The translations under genes and the position numbers were made by a program. Positions 13,709-25,815 of a stretch of DNA of 64,000 bases are shown in pieces; the stretch's first letter is position 1; each line of letters opens with the position of its first letter. The notes beneath the pieces were generated by a model. The model was not told the origin of the DNA. It saw only the letters and a list, made by a program, of their open reading frames with translations, and made no database searches. Where the stretch lies: NCBI RefSeq assembly GCF_947507565.1, contig NC_089178.1, forward strand, positions 248,001 to 312,000, written 5' to 3'. Source of the stretch: Oscarella lobularis. Taxonomy: Eukaryota > Porifera > Homoscleromorpha > Homosclerophorida > Oscarellidae.

Positions 13709-13809
13709 GGGTTTTGTTCTTTTGTTTGTTGGCTCGTTAATTGATAAACTAAGTACTGCTAGCATGCCCAAAATTTGACACGGATGCAATTCATTAATTA
13801 AACGAATAG

Positions 13810-14221
13810 GCTACTTTGAGTCTACTATAGTAGGTGAATTTTCCTTCACCGCTTGGGATTCGAATTTGCCGAATACGCGAGGCGCTCGAGCGAATCTATG
13901 TTAATCAGACGGAACGTGCGGCTGCTTTTAGTGCTTATGCTAAAAAAATGCTAGCTGATCAGCATTACGTTGTGGGGTATCATTGGTGGCAATGGGCCGA
14001 TGAACCGGCCACCGGAAGGTGGCCAGACGGGGAAGATTCAAATTGTAAATTAATAAATAATATATGTTATTTACATAATTTTCTTACCTGTTCTTTCTCT
14101 CTCAGATTGTTCATATTGATGATGATGACTATGACGTTCTGACGACGGAAATGACGAAAACGAATGCGTTGGTTCAGAAAATTCATGCCAATTTGAATAG
14201 CACTGTTCTCCTCCTCTTTTA
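13810..14221 (+). pseudogene. broken agarase-like glycoside hydrolase, C-terminal fragment
   Basis: A frame near 13810-13905 reads IVGEFSFTAWDSNLPNTRGA, then hits a stop. One frame over, 13890-14050 continues YVNQTERAAAF and VVGYHWWQWADEP with TGRWPDGEDSN. A third stretch, 14106-14221, reads IVHIDDDDYDVL to a TAA. In order these match the C-terminal end of clan GH-A enzymes of the beta-agarase/GH50-like type, where a GEFSF-like strand, a GYHWFQWAD strand and a GRxDGENSN loop are conserved. One frameshift (near 13900) and a phase mismatch at the putative 14054-14105 intron break it, and no N-terminal part is visible. The family call is from memory of the motifs. Confidence 0.55.
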
Positions 14222-14293
14222 ATGCTCCCCTTTTCGTTTATTTCTTTATATCGTCACGTTATGCTTACGTAGTTAATTTCGTCACACGGAGTG

Positions 14294-14464
14294 TCAAAAT
14301 TCCATGATATAAAATCTATTTAATCGGGCAGACTTACCCATTAACCAAGCAGCGAGCGCCAATCCGCCAGCCGCAAGCTCACCATAACCAATTCGTCGCC
14401 ACTGTATATCCTCTTGCACATCCTGCCTCCCTCTTCGACTATAGCACCTCAAAAACCCATCATC
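14294..14464 (-). other. possible exon of a small membrane protein
   Basis: On the minus strand an intron-like end (ttctcttag) precedes an open frame of about 56 codons ending at TGA 14294-14296. It contains IGYGELAAGGLALAAWLMG, a Gly/Ala-rich hydrophobic helix, after a basic segment. No upstream exon or start was found, and the sequence directly upstream is the tandem repeat at 14470. It may be chance or a gene remnant. Confidence 0.2.
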
Positions 14465-14469
14465 CTAAG

Positions 14470-14642
14470 AGAAGAGAGACTATAAAAAACTCCACGGCGA
14501 CTCCATGAGAAAAAAACATATGTATCTAATTTTGACCCCCTAATAAGAAGAGAGACTATAAAAAACTCTACGGCAACTCCACGGGAAAAAAATACACGTA
14601 TCTAATTTTGACCCCCTAAGAAGAGAGACTATAAAAAACTCT
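14470..14642. repeat. tandem repeat, unit about 74 bases, 2.3 copies
   Basis: Two near-identical units (from about 14470 and 14545) and a partial third (from about 14619) share GAGAGACTATAAAAAACTC and TATCTAATTTTGACCCCCTA. They lie between the glycoside hydrolase remnant and the GFOD remnant. Each unit carries a TATAAAAA element. No coding potential is seen. Confidence 0.85.
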
Positions 14643-14734
14643 CCTCTCCTCCATCCCTTAGCTAAGATACGGCAAAGCAATATCGCGACTAATTCCGGAT
14701 CAACGACATCAATTAATTCCGCCGCAATCTTGTT

Positions 14735-15003
14735 CATCTCTCACGTCGTTCCTCATTCAATTGCCCGTACAACTCCGTATTTCGCACAAGTCTCCTCTAG
14801 TATCCGTGGTTCCAACGACAAGCAATTCCATACTAAACCGACTATGCATGTGAGTATTGATTGTGACAGTGGCACACACGCCACCCGAACATCTCATTTG
14901 AAATGTGCAAAAATCGTCGCTGGTTATGGATCGATATCCGCCGTCTCCTTCACTTGTGGCTTGCGAAACCCGTTCCAAATACTCCCAAACGCGGTAGACT
15001 CCT
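14735..15003 (-). pseudogene. GFOD-like oxidoreductase remnant with internal deletion
   Basis: Reading the minus strand from 15003, the frame gives SLPRLGVFGTGFASH, which fits the Rossmann-fold start of GFOD1/2 (Gfo/Idh/MocA family). After a frameshift it jumps to YRSITSDDFCTFQM and GGVCATVTIN, which in GFOD1/2 lie about 200 residues further on. A third frame then gives RRLVRNTELYGQLNEE, matching the next GFOD segment. So the middle of the protein is missing and at least two frame changes are present. A working copy is expected elsewhere in the genome. Confidence 0.65.
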
Positions 15004-15258
15004 GCAAGAAAACAGATCGAAGACGCTGCATGTCAGCAAACTCGTCGAACCTCGACATAGTTGGGCAAAGAGACGAGAAACAGCTACAAAAATTATACGG
15101 GACGCTTGTTCTTCTCTAGATCGTTGGCACATTGCGCATGCGTCTCAAAAAGTCTGCAAAGAATCGCAAAGAGCACGTGCAATTAGTCTAGTTTTGACCC
15201 GCCTTAGGCCACTCCTTCGGTTCATACTGTATTCTACCCGGTAAGACTAAAATAAAAC

Positions 15259-15259
<1 letters not shown>

Positions 15260-15290
<31 letters not shown>
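15260..15290. repeat. (ATCT)n microsatellite
   Basis: Eight uninterrupted copies of the tetranucleotide ATCT, in the gene-poor island. Confidence 0.95.
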
Positions 15291-15292
<2 letters not shown>

Positions 15293-15489
15293 AGGACTGC
15301 CTTTGTGCTCGGATAGGCTCACGAAATAGCGTTTTTTAGGTCAATTCGTTCGGCGGCGAAGCGAAAACGCTTCGACAGCTCACGTCGGGGCGCGAACTAG
15401 TCCAATCATCCAGTCGATGTAAGAAAGCATTGAATTATTTAATTAATTAAATTATTCTTTAGCTGGTTCTTCTGCTTTTACTGTGGGCA

Positions 15490-15804
15490 ATGAATAGCGA
15501 AAAAAATGAAGAATTTGTCCATAATATTTTGCAAATGGACGCTGAGATTCAACACGGGCTCATGCCCGGCGGACAAAAACAAATTCAAGATGGGTGTTTG
15601 GAAAGAGGGATTTTTCATCTACCCGAAGTCAGAGCATGTCGATATGACATCGAACCAGGTACACTTACATTATAATCCTCATCTAATAAATTTTTATTTG
15701 CGTTATTGAATTTAGCTCAATTATCTGCTGAATGTGTGACTCCTACTCCTGTTCGGAAAACTTGTGCTGCTACTCCTATGATGTCTCCTGCTCTGCAGAA
15801 TTAG
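15490..15804 (+). CDS. possible small two-exon gene, unrecognised
   Basis: An ATG at 15490 opens a frame (MNSEKNEEFVHNILQMD). It reaches a GT donor at 15659 and joins in phase with an acceptor near 15716, continuing TPTPVRKTCAATP to a TAG at 15802-15804, about 84 residues. The frame is open upstream of the ATG through a Leu-rich stretch after an acceptor, so this may be the 3' end of a longer gene whose 5' exons I could not connect. It could also be another remnant in this island. Confidence 0.25.
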
Positions 15805-15829
15805 CTGGCGTCTCCTGCTTGCACTGGGG

Positions 15830-15889
15830 CTAATAACGGCCGTCTCTGTATGATACTGAGGGCACCTCTAATAACGGCCGTCTCTGTAT
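15830..15889. repeat. direct repeat, two 22-base copies
   Basis: The string beginning CTAATAACGGCCGTCTCTG occurs at 15830-15851 and again at 15868-15889 with no mismatch, separated by 16 bases. It lies just upstream of MRPL46. Origin unknown. Confidence 0.9.
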
Positions 15890-15975
15890 TACACTACTAG
15901 TTAAAAAATTTGATAACAAACATTTATGAATTTACTCCTGCCCCCTCGTGGCTTTAGCGCGCGTTGAATTCTCCG

Positions 15976-16924
15976 ATGCTACAAGTAGCTCGTTTTCTTC
16001 GGCACAGTACGATAATGGACACTCGCATATTGAAAAATGCATTACTAAAGTTTTTTCTAAGATTCTTACTCGTGGAGAAGAACGTTGTCGTTCTCGCAAG
16101 CCGAAATCGCGACTCAACGTCCGAATCCGTGGCGTATCGTGTCGGCAATTTGCGTCCAGCGCCTACCGACTATCACAAAGCAGAAGTCGGAGCTCGAACG
16201 AGCCATGGCAGAGCTAAAATGGAAGCAAGCAGAAGAAAGAAGCGTCTTATCCGGCTGGGAAATGAAGGAAATGGAAAGAGAACGAAACAGACAGCTGAGC
16301 GAAGAAAGGAAGACGAAAGACGAAGACGAAGACGACGATGACGACGACGGAACGATAAGCAGACGTTCTACCGCCGACGAAGACGAGGACGAAATCAGAG
16401 AACTTGAGCTGAAGGAATTCGAGTCGTTTCGCGCGGCGAGTCGCGAAACGGACGCCGACGCGACGAACGATCGGCGGTCGCTGGAGAGAAAATTGAGCGA
16501 GACTCTGTATCTGCTCGTCAAGAAACCGCGCGATCGAAACGCTTGGCAGATGCCGCAGGGCGGGTGGGAACGCGGCGAGACGATGAAAGAAGCGGCGATG
16601 AGAGAGCTGAGGGAGGAGTGCGGAGACGAGTTGAGTGTTCGAGTTCTTGGCAATTTGCCTTGGCTGTTTTATAGCTATCGGTTTCCTCGCGAGCATTTGT
16701 CTCCTGATGGATCTCTCGGAGCGAAGGTGCGCCTAGCTGGTTTTAGCTCTGCTAAAGTTGATTTTTAGGTGTTCATGTTCAAGGGGATTCACGTCGGTGG
16801 AAACGTGAAGCTGAATAAACAAGAATTGACGGATTTCGTCTGGGTTACACGAGACGAAATGAAGGAGTACGTAAATCCAAAATATTTTGACGTAGTAACG
16901 AAAATAATGCCTATGAGTGACTGA
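15976..16924 (+). CDS. MRPL46: mitochondrial ribosomal protein L46 (Nudix fold)
   Basis: Large-subunit mitoribosome protein. The open frame around 16085 has no ATG. A first exon at 15976-16006 (MLQVARFLRH) joins in phase, across a 55-base intron (16007-16061), to SYSWRRTLSFSQAEIATQ, giving an Arg-rich, acid-free mitochondrial presequence. The body follows L46: PWRIVSAICVQRLP, an acidic linker, NDRRSLERKLSETLYLLVKKP, a Nudix domain, then LGAK and VFMFKGIHVGG after an intron, ending KYFDVVTKI. The Nudix box is intact (GGWERGE then RELREECG); the human protein, as I recall it, is degenerate there. The gene converges on UTP23, with 195 bases between stop codons. Confidence 0.93.
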
Positions 16925-17119
16925 AGAAAAATAGAGGCAAATGCTTAGCAATTTTCCCATACGCAAGACGGTGAGCTCGCATCACTTCTCCCTCTCTACG
17001 TTAGAAGCTGAGATATAAGGCACCTCCGCGTTTGTGGCCCAGTCATATCAAAAATTTAGGTCCCATTCAATTTTGCTCCTGCATCTTATTGATAAACGTT
17101 TCTATAGGTATCGCATAGA

Positions 17120-18208
17120 CTATGTCTTAGAGAGATCGTTTGTTTTTCTCTTTCGTCGTCGCGTCTTTTTCTAGAAAAGGCACACAGTTCTCAGTCTCTC
17201 TGGACATCGCCACGGCAATCGCGAGGGTGATATCACCTTTGTTAATTTCATCCCTTCTGCTACAATTGCTTTCTTTTTCTTTACAGACAGCGGATTCGGC
17301 CCTCGGGCGATTTTTCTCTTTTGTATCCGTCCGGATGCAATTCGACCTCGCTCTTTTGGCAAAAGTTTAGCAAGTTTGTCCAGCGTCTCTTTCTCGTGGC
17401 TGCTTGGCGCCGTTTTCAAAGCTAACGTCTACACAAAGCAAGGCAATTGGATTTGAATCTCTAAATCTTATTGACAGTTGTGCTGTACCTCTTCCGCTTT
17501 CTGTCTTGACAGAGGCGTCGGATTCTCAAGCATGATTGCGTTGTGAGTGATGTGCAAGAGAGGTACACCTACGGGACAGACCAATCAAAAGAACCTTGGG
17601 CATTTACACAGGTAATGAATATCATAATAGTATTCACCTGAAATTTGACGTAAACCGCCCTTGAGCTCTTGATCCTGACTAGCAATTATATAGTGATGCT
17701 CATTGTTTAGGCCTTTACCCAACGGTCGTCAAAATCTCAATTAGACTTATTGACGATTTTTTGTACCGACGAGACTCTTGATGCATTCGGCCGCCGGAAC
17801 GAGCTTGTCTCCGCGCTGGTGACCGCACTTTCTGCACTGATAGCGCTCCAAGATAAGCAGGGCACCGTGAAGACGCGAGCCGATTTCCTTCGCTTCAGCC
17901 AAGATGCATCGAGTCGTCACTGCGCAGAATTGCGTAGTTATAGGACCGCGTGACGGGGTTTTCTCGCGCTACCGAGAAGGACTGAGCCGTCGAGGTACTT
18001 TGGCAACTGTTCCTTGATATTGATTTTGGTTTGAAGAGCGGCTTGGGTGAAAGTGCCGTCGACTAGACGTGTTATGGATGGATTAGGAGGAGAGTGCGAG
18101 CAGAAAGAGGGTTTGTCTACCTAGAACTTGGTACGGTTCGCGAAGTCTGAATGCGTTGTGGTAGAAGGAGAGTATCTTCTTAGCGTGTTTTCGTCGCTTG
18201 ACCCTCAT
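17120..18208 (-). CDS. UTP23: rRNA-processing protein UTP23 (PIN domain)
   Basis: Nucleolar small-subunit processome factor for 18S rRNA maturation. The first exon reads MRVKRRKHAKKILSFYHNAF and LREPYQ, the hallmark start. Later exons give VDGTFTQAALQTKINIKEQLPKY cut over an intron, TTRCILAEAKEIG, a Cys/His zinc-binding segment (CRKCGHQ then AECIKSL), HHYIIASQDQEL, and VPLLHITHNAIMLENP. The tail holds the signature GPNPLSVKKKK. A final splice (donor after LTK near 17234, acceptor near 17174) restores the basic end TRRRKRKTNDLSKT. Reading straight through that donor instead gives a false stop. Six or so exons, introns short. Confidence 0.92.
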
Positions 18209-18426
18209 TTTGTTGGTGCTATAGTGCGCGTGCGCTGCTCCTCTAGCGGCGGCAAAATATCATGTACTTTGTACTACTGTATTGTTGCTGACCCTTCTTC
18301 TCTATGATAAACATGCGATTTAGGACTCAAAGGCATGTAAGAGTTTCTTCTATTATTTCTTTTGAATCTTAGGGTCCTTTGGCACTAGTAGAGACCAGAC
18401 CGTGACCATCTCAAAACTTTTTTTGT
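18209..18426. promoter_or_regulatory. UTP23 promoter / 3' UTR of upstream gene
   Basis: The 218 bases between the UTP23 start and the stop of the next minus-strand gene. They must hold the UTP23 promoter and the 3' UTR of that gene. No TATA box stands out. Confidence 0.3.
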
Positions 18427-19946
18427 CTAACACTTGCCTTCTACAGAGTTACACATGTCCTCGAGGGGTCTTCTTCGAGGTCTTCCCTGCTAAAAAAGGT
18501 CTTTGGAGAGAGATGCAATCTAAAACCTAAATGCTGTTCTTACCTTAGGCCGTTGTGGTTGTGGTGGTTGTGGCGTGACTGGCTCATCGTCTAGCACGAT
18601 CACACGCTCATCATCTTTGGGAACCACCTGCGCGTCCTCTTGGTTATTATCCGCAATTCTCCTAATAGAGATAAATCCGTTTAGTTGATTTTTAACTGCT
18701 GATTTAGATTATTGAACTGACTGAACTGCTTTCTGTGAAACGCGAACATTTGGAAAAGGCCAGAGCGCGGCACTATTGGGCGCAGATCTCTTCCTCAACT
18801 TCGTCAAGAGCTCATCTGTGGGACGTCGATCGTTCTAGCTCATACATATACCTGTATGACAAATGCACCTCTCACGAGATCAACGCCTTCTTGCATGCCA
18901 CTTTGCAGCTTGATTAGCGAGGTCACAAGCGATTTTTGATCATCTAGAACTTTGGAAACGGTTTCCAACTCCGTTTTCAACTGCAACAACTTCAGCTCTG
19001 TCTAAGCAGCAAAAACAAAAGAAAGAAGTCTAAGCTAAGCAAACGTCTACTAACCTGTTCAGCTGAAGAGTCTGCTTTTGCTGCTATCGCTTCAAGAATA
19101 CCGTTGAACTTTTCGCTAATGAATGTCGTCCCTAAAATTCCAGGTCGCCAAGTGAAAAAATTAAACTACCCCTGGTATTTGTGTTTACATTCTTGACAGG
19201 CTGTACTGATCATATCTTCAGTGTATTTTGAATGATGCTCGAGAAGTCTCTGCATTTCTGACATTGCCGCAGCAACCTGGTACAGAGTGTATTTGTTTTT
19301 GACCGAGACAATTGAACGAGATGCAACTGTTGCCTTTGATTCAATTTCTTCATCAGTTTTCTTCACCGTCAATTGAAACATATTGAACAGCGCTCTACAC
19401 TGCCTATTTTAGGTAACGATTTCGATAAGCAAATTTATTGACTTTTGCTCTCGTTCGTGAGTCTGAACTCGTTGCTTCAGGATTTCTTCTCTAGTAATAA
19501 CAAGCGATCCTTGTCGATCGTTCACACTTTTAGGTGGTGTTGGCAAAGTCGTAACTGACTAAAAAATTCGTATGACTATATCCTAAGACTTTTTTGTTTT
19601 TTTTGTTTTTTTTGTACGTGATAGGTCCCGCAATCGTCTGCGTTATCTGTTTGAGTCGAGACATGTTGAGAATCGGTTCTTTGTAAATCGTGACTCGATG
19701 GCCTGCAGAGATGAGTTACATAATATCGTTTTTCTTTTATAGAAGACGAGTGAATGTTCTCTCTAGAAGATATTCTCTCAGAAAAAAAGATTTACCTTTG
19801 AGCGAGGGAAGAATCGGCCGTTTGACGGCTCCATAGGTGCGAGAACATTTATGAACGCCGAAGAGACACGAAATTGCAAGAGAGCGGGAGAAAAAACGAT
19901 CTGAAGCGAGAATTGTCCCGGAATTGCTCTGCCCGTGCGTCTTCAT
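18427..19946 (-). CDS. uncharacterised coiled-coil protein
   Basis: Multi-exon gene I do not recognise. It starts MKTHGQSNSGTIL (19946), continues VKRPILPSLK and HRVTIYKEPILNMSRLKQI in further exons, then REEILKQRVQTHEREQ. A helical region of about 150 residues follows (YTLYQVAAAMSEMQRLLEHH, and LKLLQLKTELETVSKVL after a splice). A disordered acidic-proline stretch (VIVLDDEPVTPQPP) leads to a basic end RPRRRPLEDMC with the stop at 18427-18429. A central helix after an unstructured N-terminus loosely recalls meiotic IHO1-type proteins, but I see no decisive motif. It lies 47 bases upstream of the TMEM138 stop on the same strand. Confidence 0.6.
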
Positions 19947-19993
19947 GACTGAATGATCCGGGTAAATACTTAATTAGATCAACAGCATAATAA

Positions 19994-20473
19994 CTATCTA
20001 TTAGAAAATTCCTTCTTTAGCCAGTCCGAGTTTCTATAATACTTTTCGTCTCCCAACTTCAGCATAGTCTTGAGGTAGGAATAATAGTACGCCACGCCGA
20101 CGAGACGTTGAATGACGAAGAGTGCTTGCACGCCAGCGTTCCATATGTACACGTCGGACTTTCCCCACTGCCGGCGCAGTGACCATATATGGTATGCTAA
20201 GCAGAGGCCCAAATAGAGAAGAGACACGACGATCGTCGACTTGAATTTCCGTATTATGACCGACACGAGACCTGCTTTGAACACGTACGTGTTGAAGAAA
20301 ATGAGAAAAAGAACGATGACGTCGATGACGAGACAAACGTCCTGAACGATGTAGAGAATCAACGCAGCCACGTCGTCATCAGAAAAAAGACCCGATATAG
20401 AATTGACTAGAAGATCGACGAAGAGAAGACTGAAGAGAAGAATAAGGATCAAGCGATAGCGAGAAAATTGCAT
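19994..20473 (-). CDS. TMEM138: transmembrane protein 138, ciliary
   Basis: Single-exon gene of 159 residues, close to the usual 162. It has four hydrophobic helices, the family pattern VDLLVNSISGLF, the FFNTYVFKAGL segment and the end DSDWLKKEF-like (SDWLKKEF). TMEM138 acts at the ciliary transition zone and in ciliary trafficking; human mutations cause Joubert syndrome. It shares a 78-base intergenic promoter with CCDC77 on the other strand. Confidence 0.93.
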   Translation of the reverse strand: MQFSRYRLILILLFSLLFVDLLVNSISGLFSDDDVAALILYIVQDVCLVIDVIVLFLIFFNTYVFKAGLVSVIIRKFKSTIVVSLLYLGLCLAYHIWSLRRQWGKSDVYIWNAGVQALFVIQRLVGVAYYYSYLKTMLKLGDEKYYRNSDWLKKEFSNR

Positions 20474-20551
20474 CTAAAGTTCGGTGACCATGGAGACGCG
20501 TAACGCGCTAGCGTCGTGAAGGTAAACGTGCGCACGCGCGTCGCAATTTAA
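20474..20551. promoter_or_regulatory. bidirectional promoter TMEM138 / CCDC77
   Basis: Only 78 bases part the two start codons. The stretch is CpG-rich (acgcgtaacgcgctagcgtcg, read in parts) and has no TATA box. Core promoters of both genes must lie here or inside the 5' coding sequence. Confidence 0.6.
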
Positions 20552-22315
<1,764 letters not shown>

Positions 22316-22393
22316 AGGCATGTATTTACATACCATCTGTAATTAGGCTCGACGCGTGCGTTAACCTTTTTTTGCTTGCTGCGGCTTTTGTCC

Positions 22394-25300
22394 ATGGCGA
22401 GTCGCGTTCGCTTGACCGCTCTTCCGAATTCTCACGTCTTTCTTGATCGGGAGTGCTCGCTCGAGACGCCGGTGAAGATCGGCCGATCGGTGGCGAGAAC
22501 GAAGCCGAGCCACGACAATCTGATCTTCGACTGCAAGGTGCTCTCGCGAAATCACGCTCTCCTGTGGGAAGAAGGCGACAAGGTGAGCGCGGAATGTATA
22601 GAATCGAGCGCGTAAAGGCGACATTTTCGTTAGTTTTTCATACGGGATATGAAAAGCAGCAACGGAACGTTCGTCAATCGGCAGCGGCTGAGTCGCAGCG
22701 GCGAGGAGAGCGCGCCGTTTGAAATTAAGAATGGGGACGAATTGCAGTTCGGCGTCGATGTGGTGGAAAACAAGAAAGGTAGAGTTAGAACCCAAAAATT
22801 CTTTGCCTTTTATGATTTTTTCACACAAAGTGACCCATGGCTGTGTTATTGCTACGGTGACTTTTCTCAAAGACGACGCAGCTTACTCGCAGTTGTAAGT
22901 GAAGAAGCGTCTTATTATAATTGATTAATTAAAATGTTTTTAGTGGGACCGTTGCGAAGGTGTGGTGAACGAATTTTTTTCCTTCAATTATTATTTTTGT
23001 CTTGTCCTGCAGCTGGAAGCTGTATCATCTCGCGATCTCATTGAATTAACTGATCTGCTTCAGGTTGGGCCGTATCCAATGAAATAGTTACGCATGATTG
23101 ATCGTCTTAATTTTTCTAGGCACTGAAACAAAGAGAAGAAGCTCTTGCTTCCAAGTTGGCAAAGATGCAAGAGGTCATCCTATCTGTAGAATCAGATGCA
23201 AGTCAACGGTTTCAGGTAAACCGAGAAAAGAAGGGGATGACGCTTGACGATTTTTACGTACGAAGATGCTGCTCAACGAAGATCACCTGCTTTCTCGCAT
23301 CGAAGTGCTTGAAAATCAAGTTCAAATATACTCCCAGGTCAGAACTGCGTAGAATTCCGTGGGGGGGACCGTTGCCAAGCGTTACTGTTTTATAGACGTA
23401 CGAGACAAGTGAATTGCAGAACAAAGCGGCAGTGTTAGTCGAAGAGAAGATGCAATATGAAGTAAAATCAAAGGTACAGCAGTCTGCGCGTCAATTACGT
23501 ATCACGATGAATTGAAACCACTAAACACAACTGGCGAGTTTCTTGATTCTCTCTTCTAGGAAGCTCTTCGACGCGTTCTGCAAGAAAAACTTGAGTATGC
23601 TAGCAAATTGGCTGAGATTCAGGTGACGTACAGACATTTATCAATGGGGCTCTTGCTTCTATATGGCACATTTTTCAACGCTCAATGGCTCTTTGTAGAG
23701 AAACTATGATCAATCAGAGGAAGAATGCGACAAGTTTCGCGCCATGTATGAGGAGTCGCAAGAATCTTTAAAGAATCTCAGAGAAGCTCACAACAAGGTA
23801 GTTCGTTACTTGGTTTCTATTGGCGTAGCGTTTGAATGAGCCCAGACTGATGTGACCGACTTTTTTTGTAGAAAAAAGAGGAGTTGGTTGATCTTGAAAA
23901 TCGATTCGTCTCTCTTCAAGCCCAGTACGTGGAACACAAGCAAATGGTAAATAATTTTTTTTCTTGCCACAAAAGTCCACCTTCGGTTTCGCTGTCTAGA
24001 CGACGTCAGAAAAAGAGGGCTTGGAGAAGCAAGTCAAGACATTGACAATGGCAGAAAGCAAGCTAGCAGTCCAAGTAAGTGTCTCTCCGTTACCCAAGAA
24101 ACATTGAACTTTGATGATAAATGATCTCAAAGGTAGAGTCTCTGCAAGCGGAGTTCGATTTTGCTGCAGAGCATTTGACTTCTCTGAAAGGTGTCATATA
24201 TACCAGAAGACACTTCATATCAAACAATATGAACCTTTTTTTAATTAATAGCGAAACTCGAAACAGCGTCAAAGAAACCCGAAAGATCAGGTTTAGATTT
24301 TGAAAGCGTTTCTTTTGCATTGGCAACTTAGTAGCCACTCTTCTTCGTAGACATTTCCATTCAAGTCGAGGCACTTGTATCCATTGCAGAATGTCAGACA
24401 AACTTTCAAACGGACGAGTCGTCAGTGCAGACGTCGTCGCTTATTCTATCAGAGTCGCACACGCAAACGGACTTTGAAGAGACGGCGAAGCAAGATCAAG
24501 CCGTTCAAGTTACTATAGAGAAGACGGTGCCTGTTCGACCGGCACCTAAAAATCAACGCTCCGAAGTGTCGCTTCAACTTAAGCCGTTTCAAGAGGATTG
24601 TGTCGTCCAGAAAGCCGAGCTTCAGGCGTCGTCTCTTCCGGGCGCTGTGTCCGAACGTAAGAACTGGATTTGAAATAATTCGTTTTGGATTTGTTTTTGT
24701 AGTTGATTCTGACATGGAGAAGGGCTTTCTCAAAGCGGAGAACAATCAGCTTAGGAAGCAGAAGAACAAGCTAGAAGGTGGGGGAAGAGAGAGTTACGCT
24801 GTTGTGCACTGTAGTCCTGCGAATCTTTTCAGCTCAACTTTATGAGCTGGAGAAAAAGCTCAACGAAGCCGAAGCTTCTACTCAACTTTCGAGCGAAATG
24901 TCAGACGCGTTGGAGAAGGTTTGGAAGGATCTAAGAGAGTCCAAGGAACAAAATCAGAAATTACAGAGTAAAGGACGAATACAGTAAATTTGTCGTTCAA
25001 TTATTCATTTTTTTTATAGTGACTCTGAGCCAGCAAAGGTCTAACGAAGAAACGATGAAGAATCAGCTTCACACCGAACACCAGCAGACGGCAAGGTCGT
25101 TCGCTGTCTTAACAATATTAGTCAGGGTTCACAAAATTGTGCGCGTAGGGAGAAAAGAGAGAAGGACGAACTTTTGCGTAAGAACACTTTGCTCTCTGTA
25201 CAATTGGCCGAAATCCAGGGCCACATGCACAAACAAGAGGCAAGGCTCTATCCGTGCACTGTGCTCTTACGTTCAAACTATTTTTTTTCACTCAGGCTCA

Positions 25301-25732
25301 GCTTCAGGGTCGCGCTCAGAAGTCAATCGAAGAAGGAAAACTTGAGGAGAAGCGCCAGAAGCAGGTAATCGCGGTACGCTAGAAGTGACGTAAAGTAGCA
25401 TCCGTATCACGAGCATTGCTCAATCATTTAGCACAAAATTGTAGTAGGTACCAGTAGTGTTCTGTTCTTTTGCACAGCGCGACTCACTGCAAGCGCACTT
25501 AACTACGATGAACAAGTCGATCAAGGAGAAGCAGGGACGCATTGAAATATTGCAGAACCAATTAAGAGATTTGAAGGAACGTTTTCGTCACGCCCGGGTA
25601 AGCTTTCGCGTTGACCAGGTTTTATGTCTAATTTTTTGCTCCTAGGTTTCTCGTCGAATAGCCGTTATACTAGGCATTGCAGCAGCAATCATCACTTGGA
25701 TTGTTTTGTACGTACTGGCTTGGGTGTTCTAG
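22394..25732 (+). CDS. SLMAP: sarcolemmal membrane-associated protein (FHA, STRIPAK)
   Basis: Tail-anchored adaptor of the STRIPAK phosphatase-kinase complex, which restrains Hippo (MST1/2) signalling. The FHA domain spans the first three exons: [48 protein letters not shown] and QFGVDVVE, with the phosphopeptide-binding R, S, N residues kept. About 15 short exons of heptad coiled coil follow, then a single C-terminal helix ([22 protein letters not shown]) ending at TAG 25730-25732, a tail anchor. The middle has several Gln-Thr motifs ([16 protein letters not shown]) of the LC8-binding type. Distances between exons are 50-150 bases. Human SLMAP has a similar order. Confidence 0.93.
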
Positions 25733-25815
25733 AAAGAATCACATTTATGCGTTGCATAGCAAAAGCATATAATATACAGATCTTTCATTTATAGTATAGA
25801 TCGTCTAGCCCGGAT

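Noticed and set aside
16085-16768. MRPL46 starting at a TTG (16085)
   Set aside because: A non-ATG start is not expected in animals; a first exon with an ATG at 15976 joins in phase and gives a better presequence.
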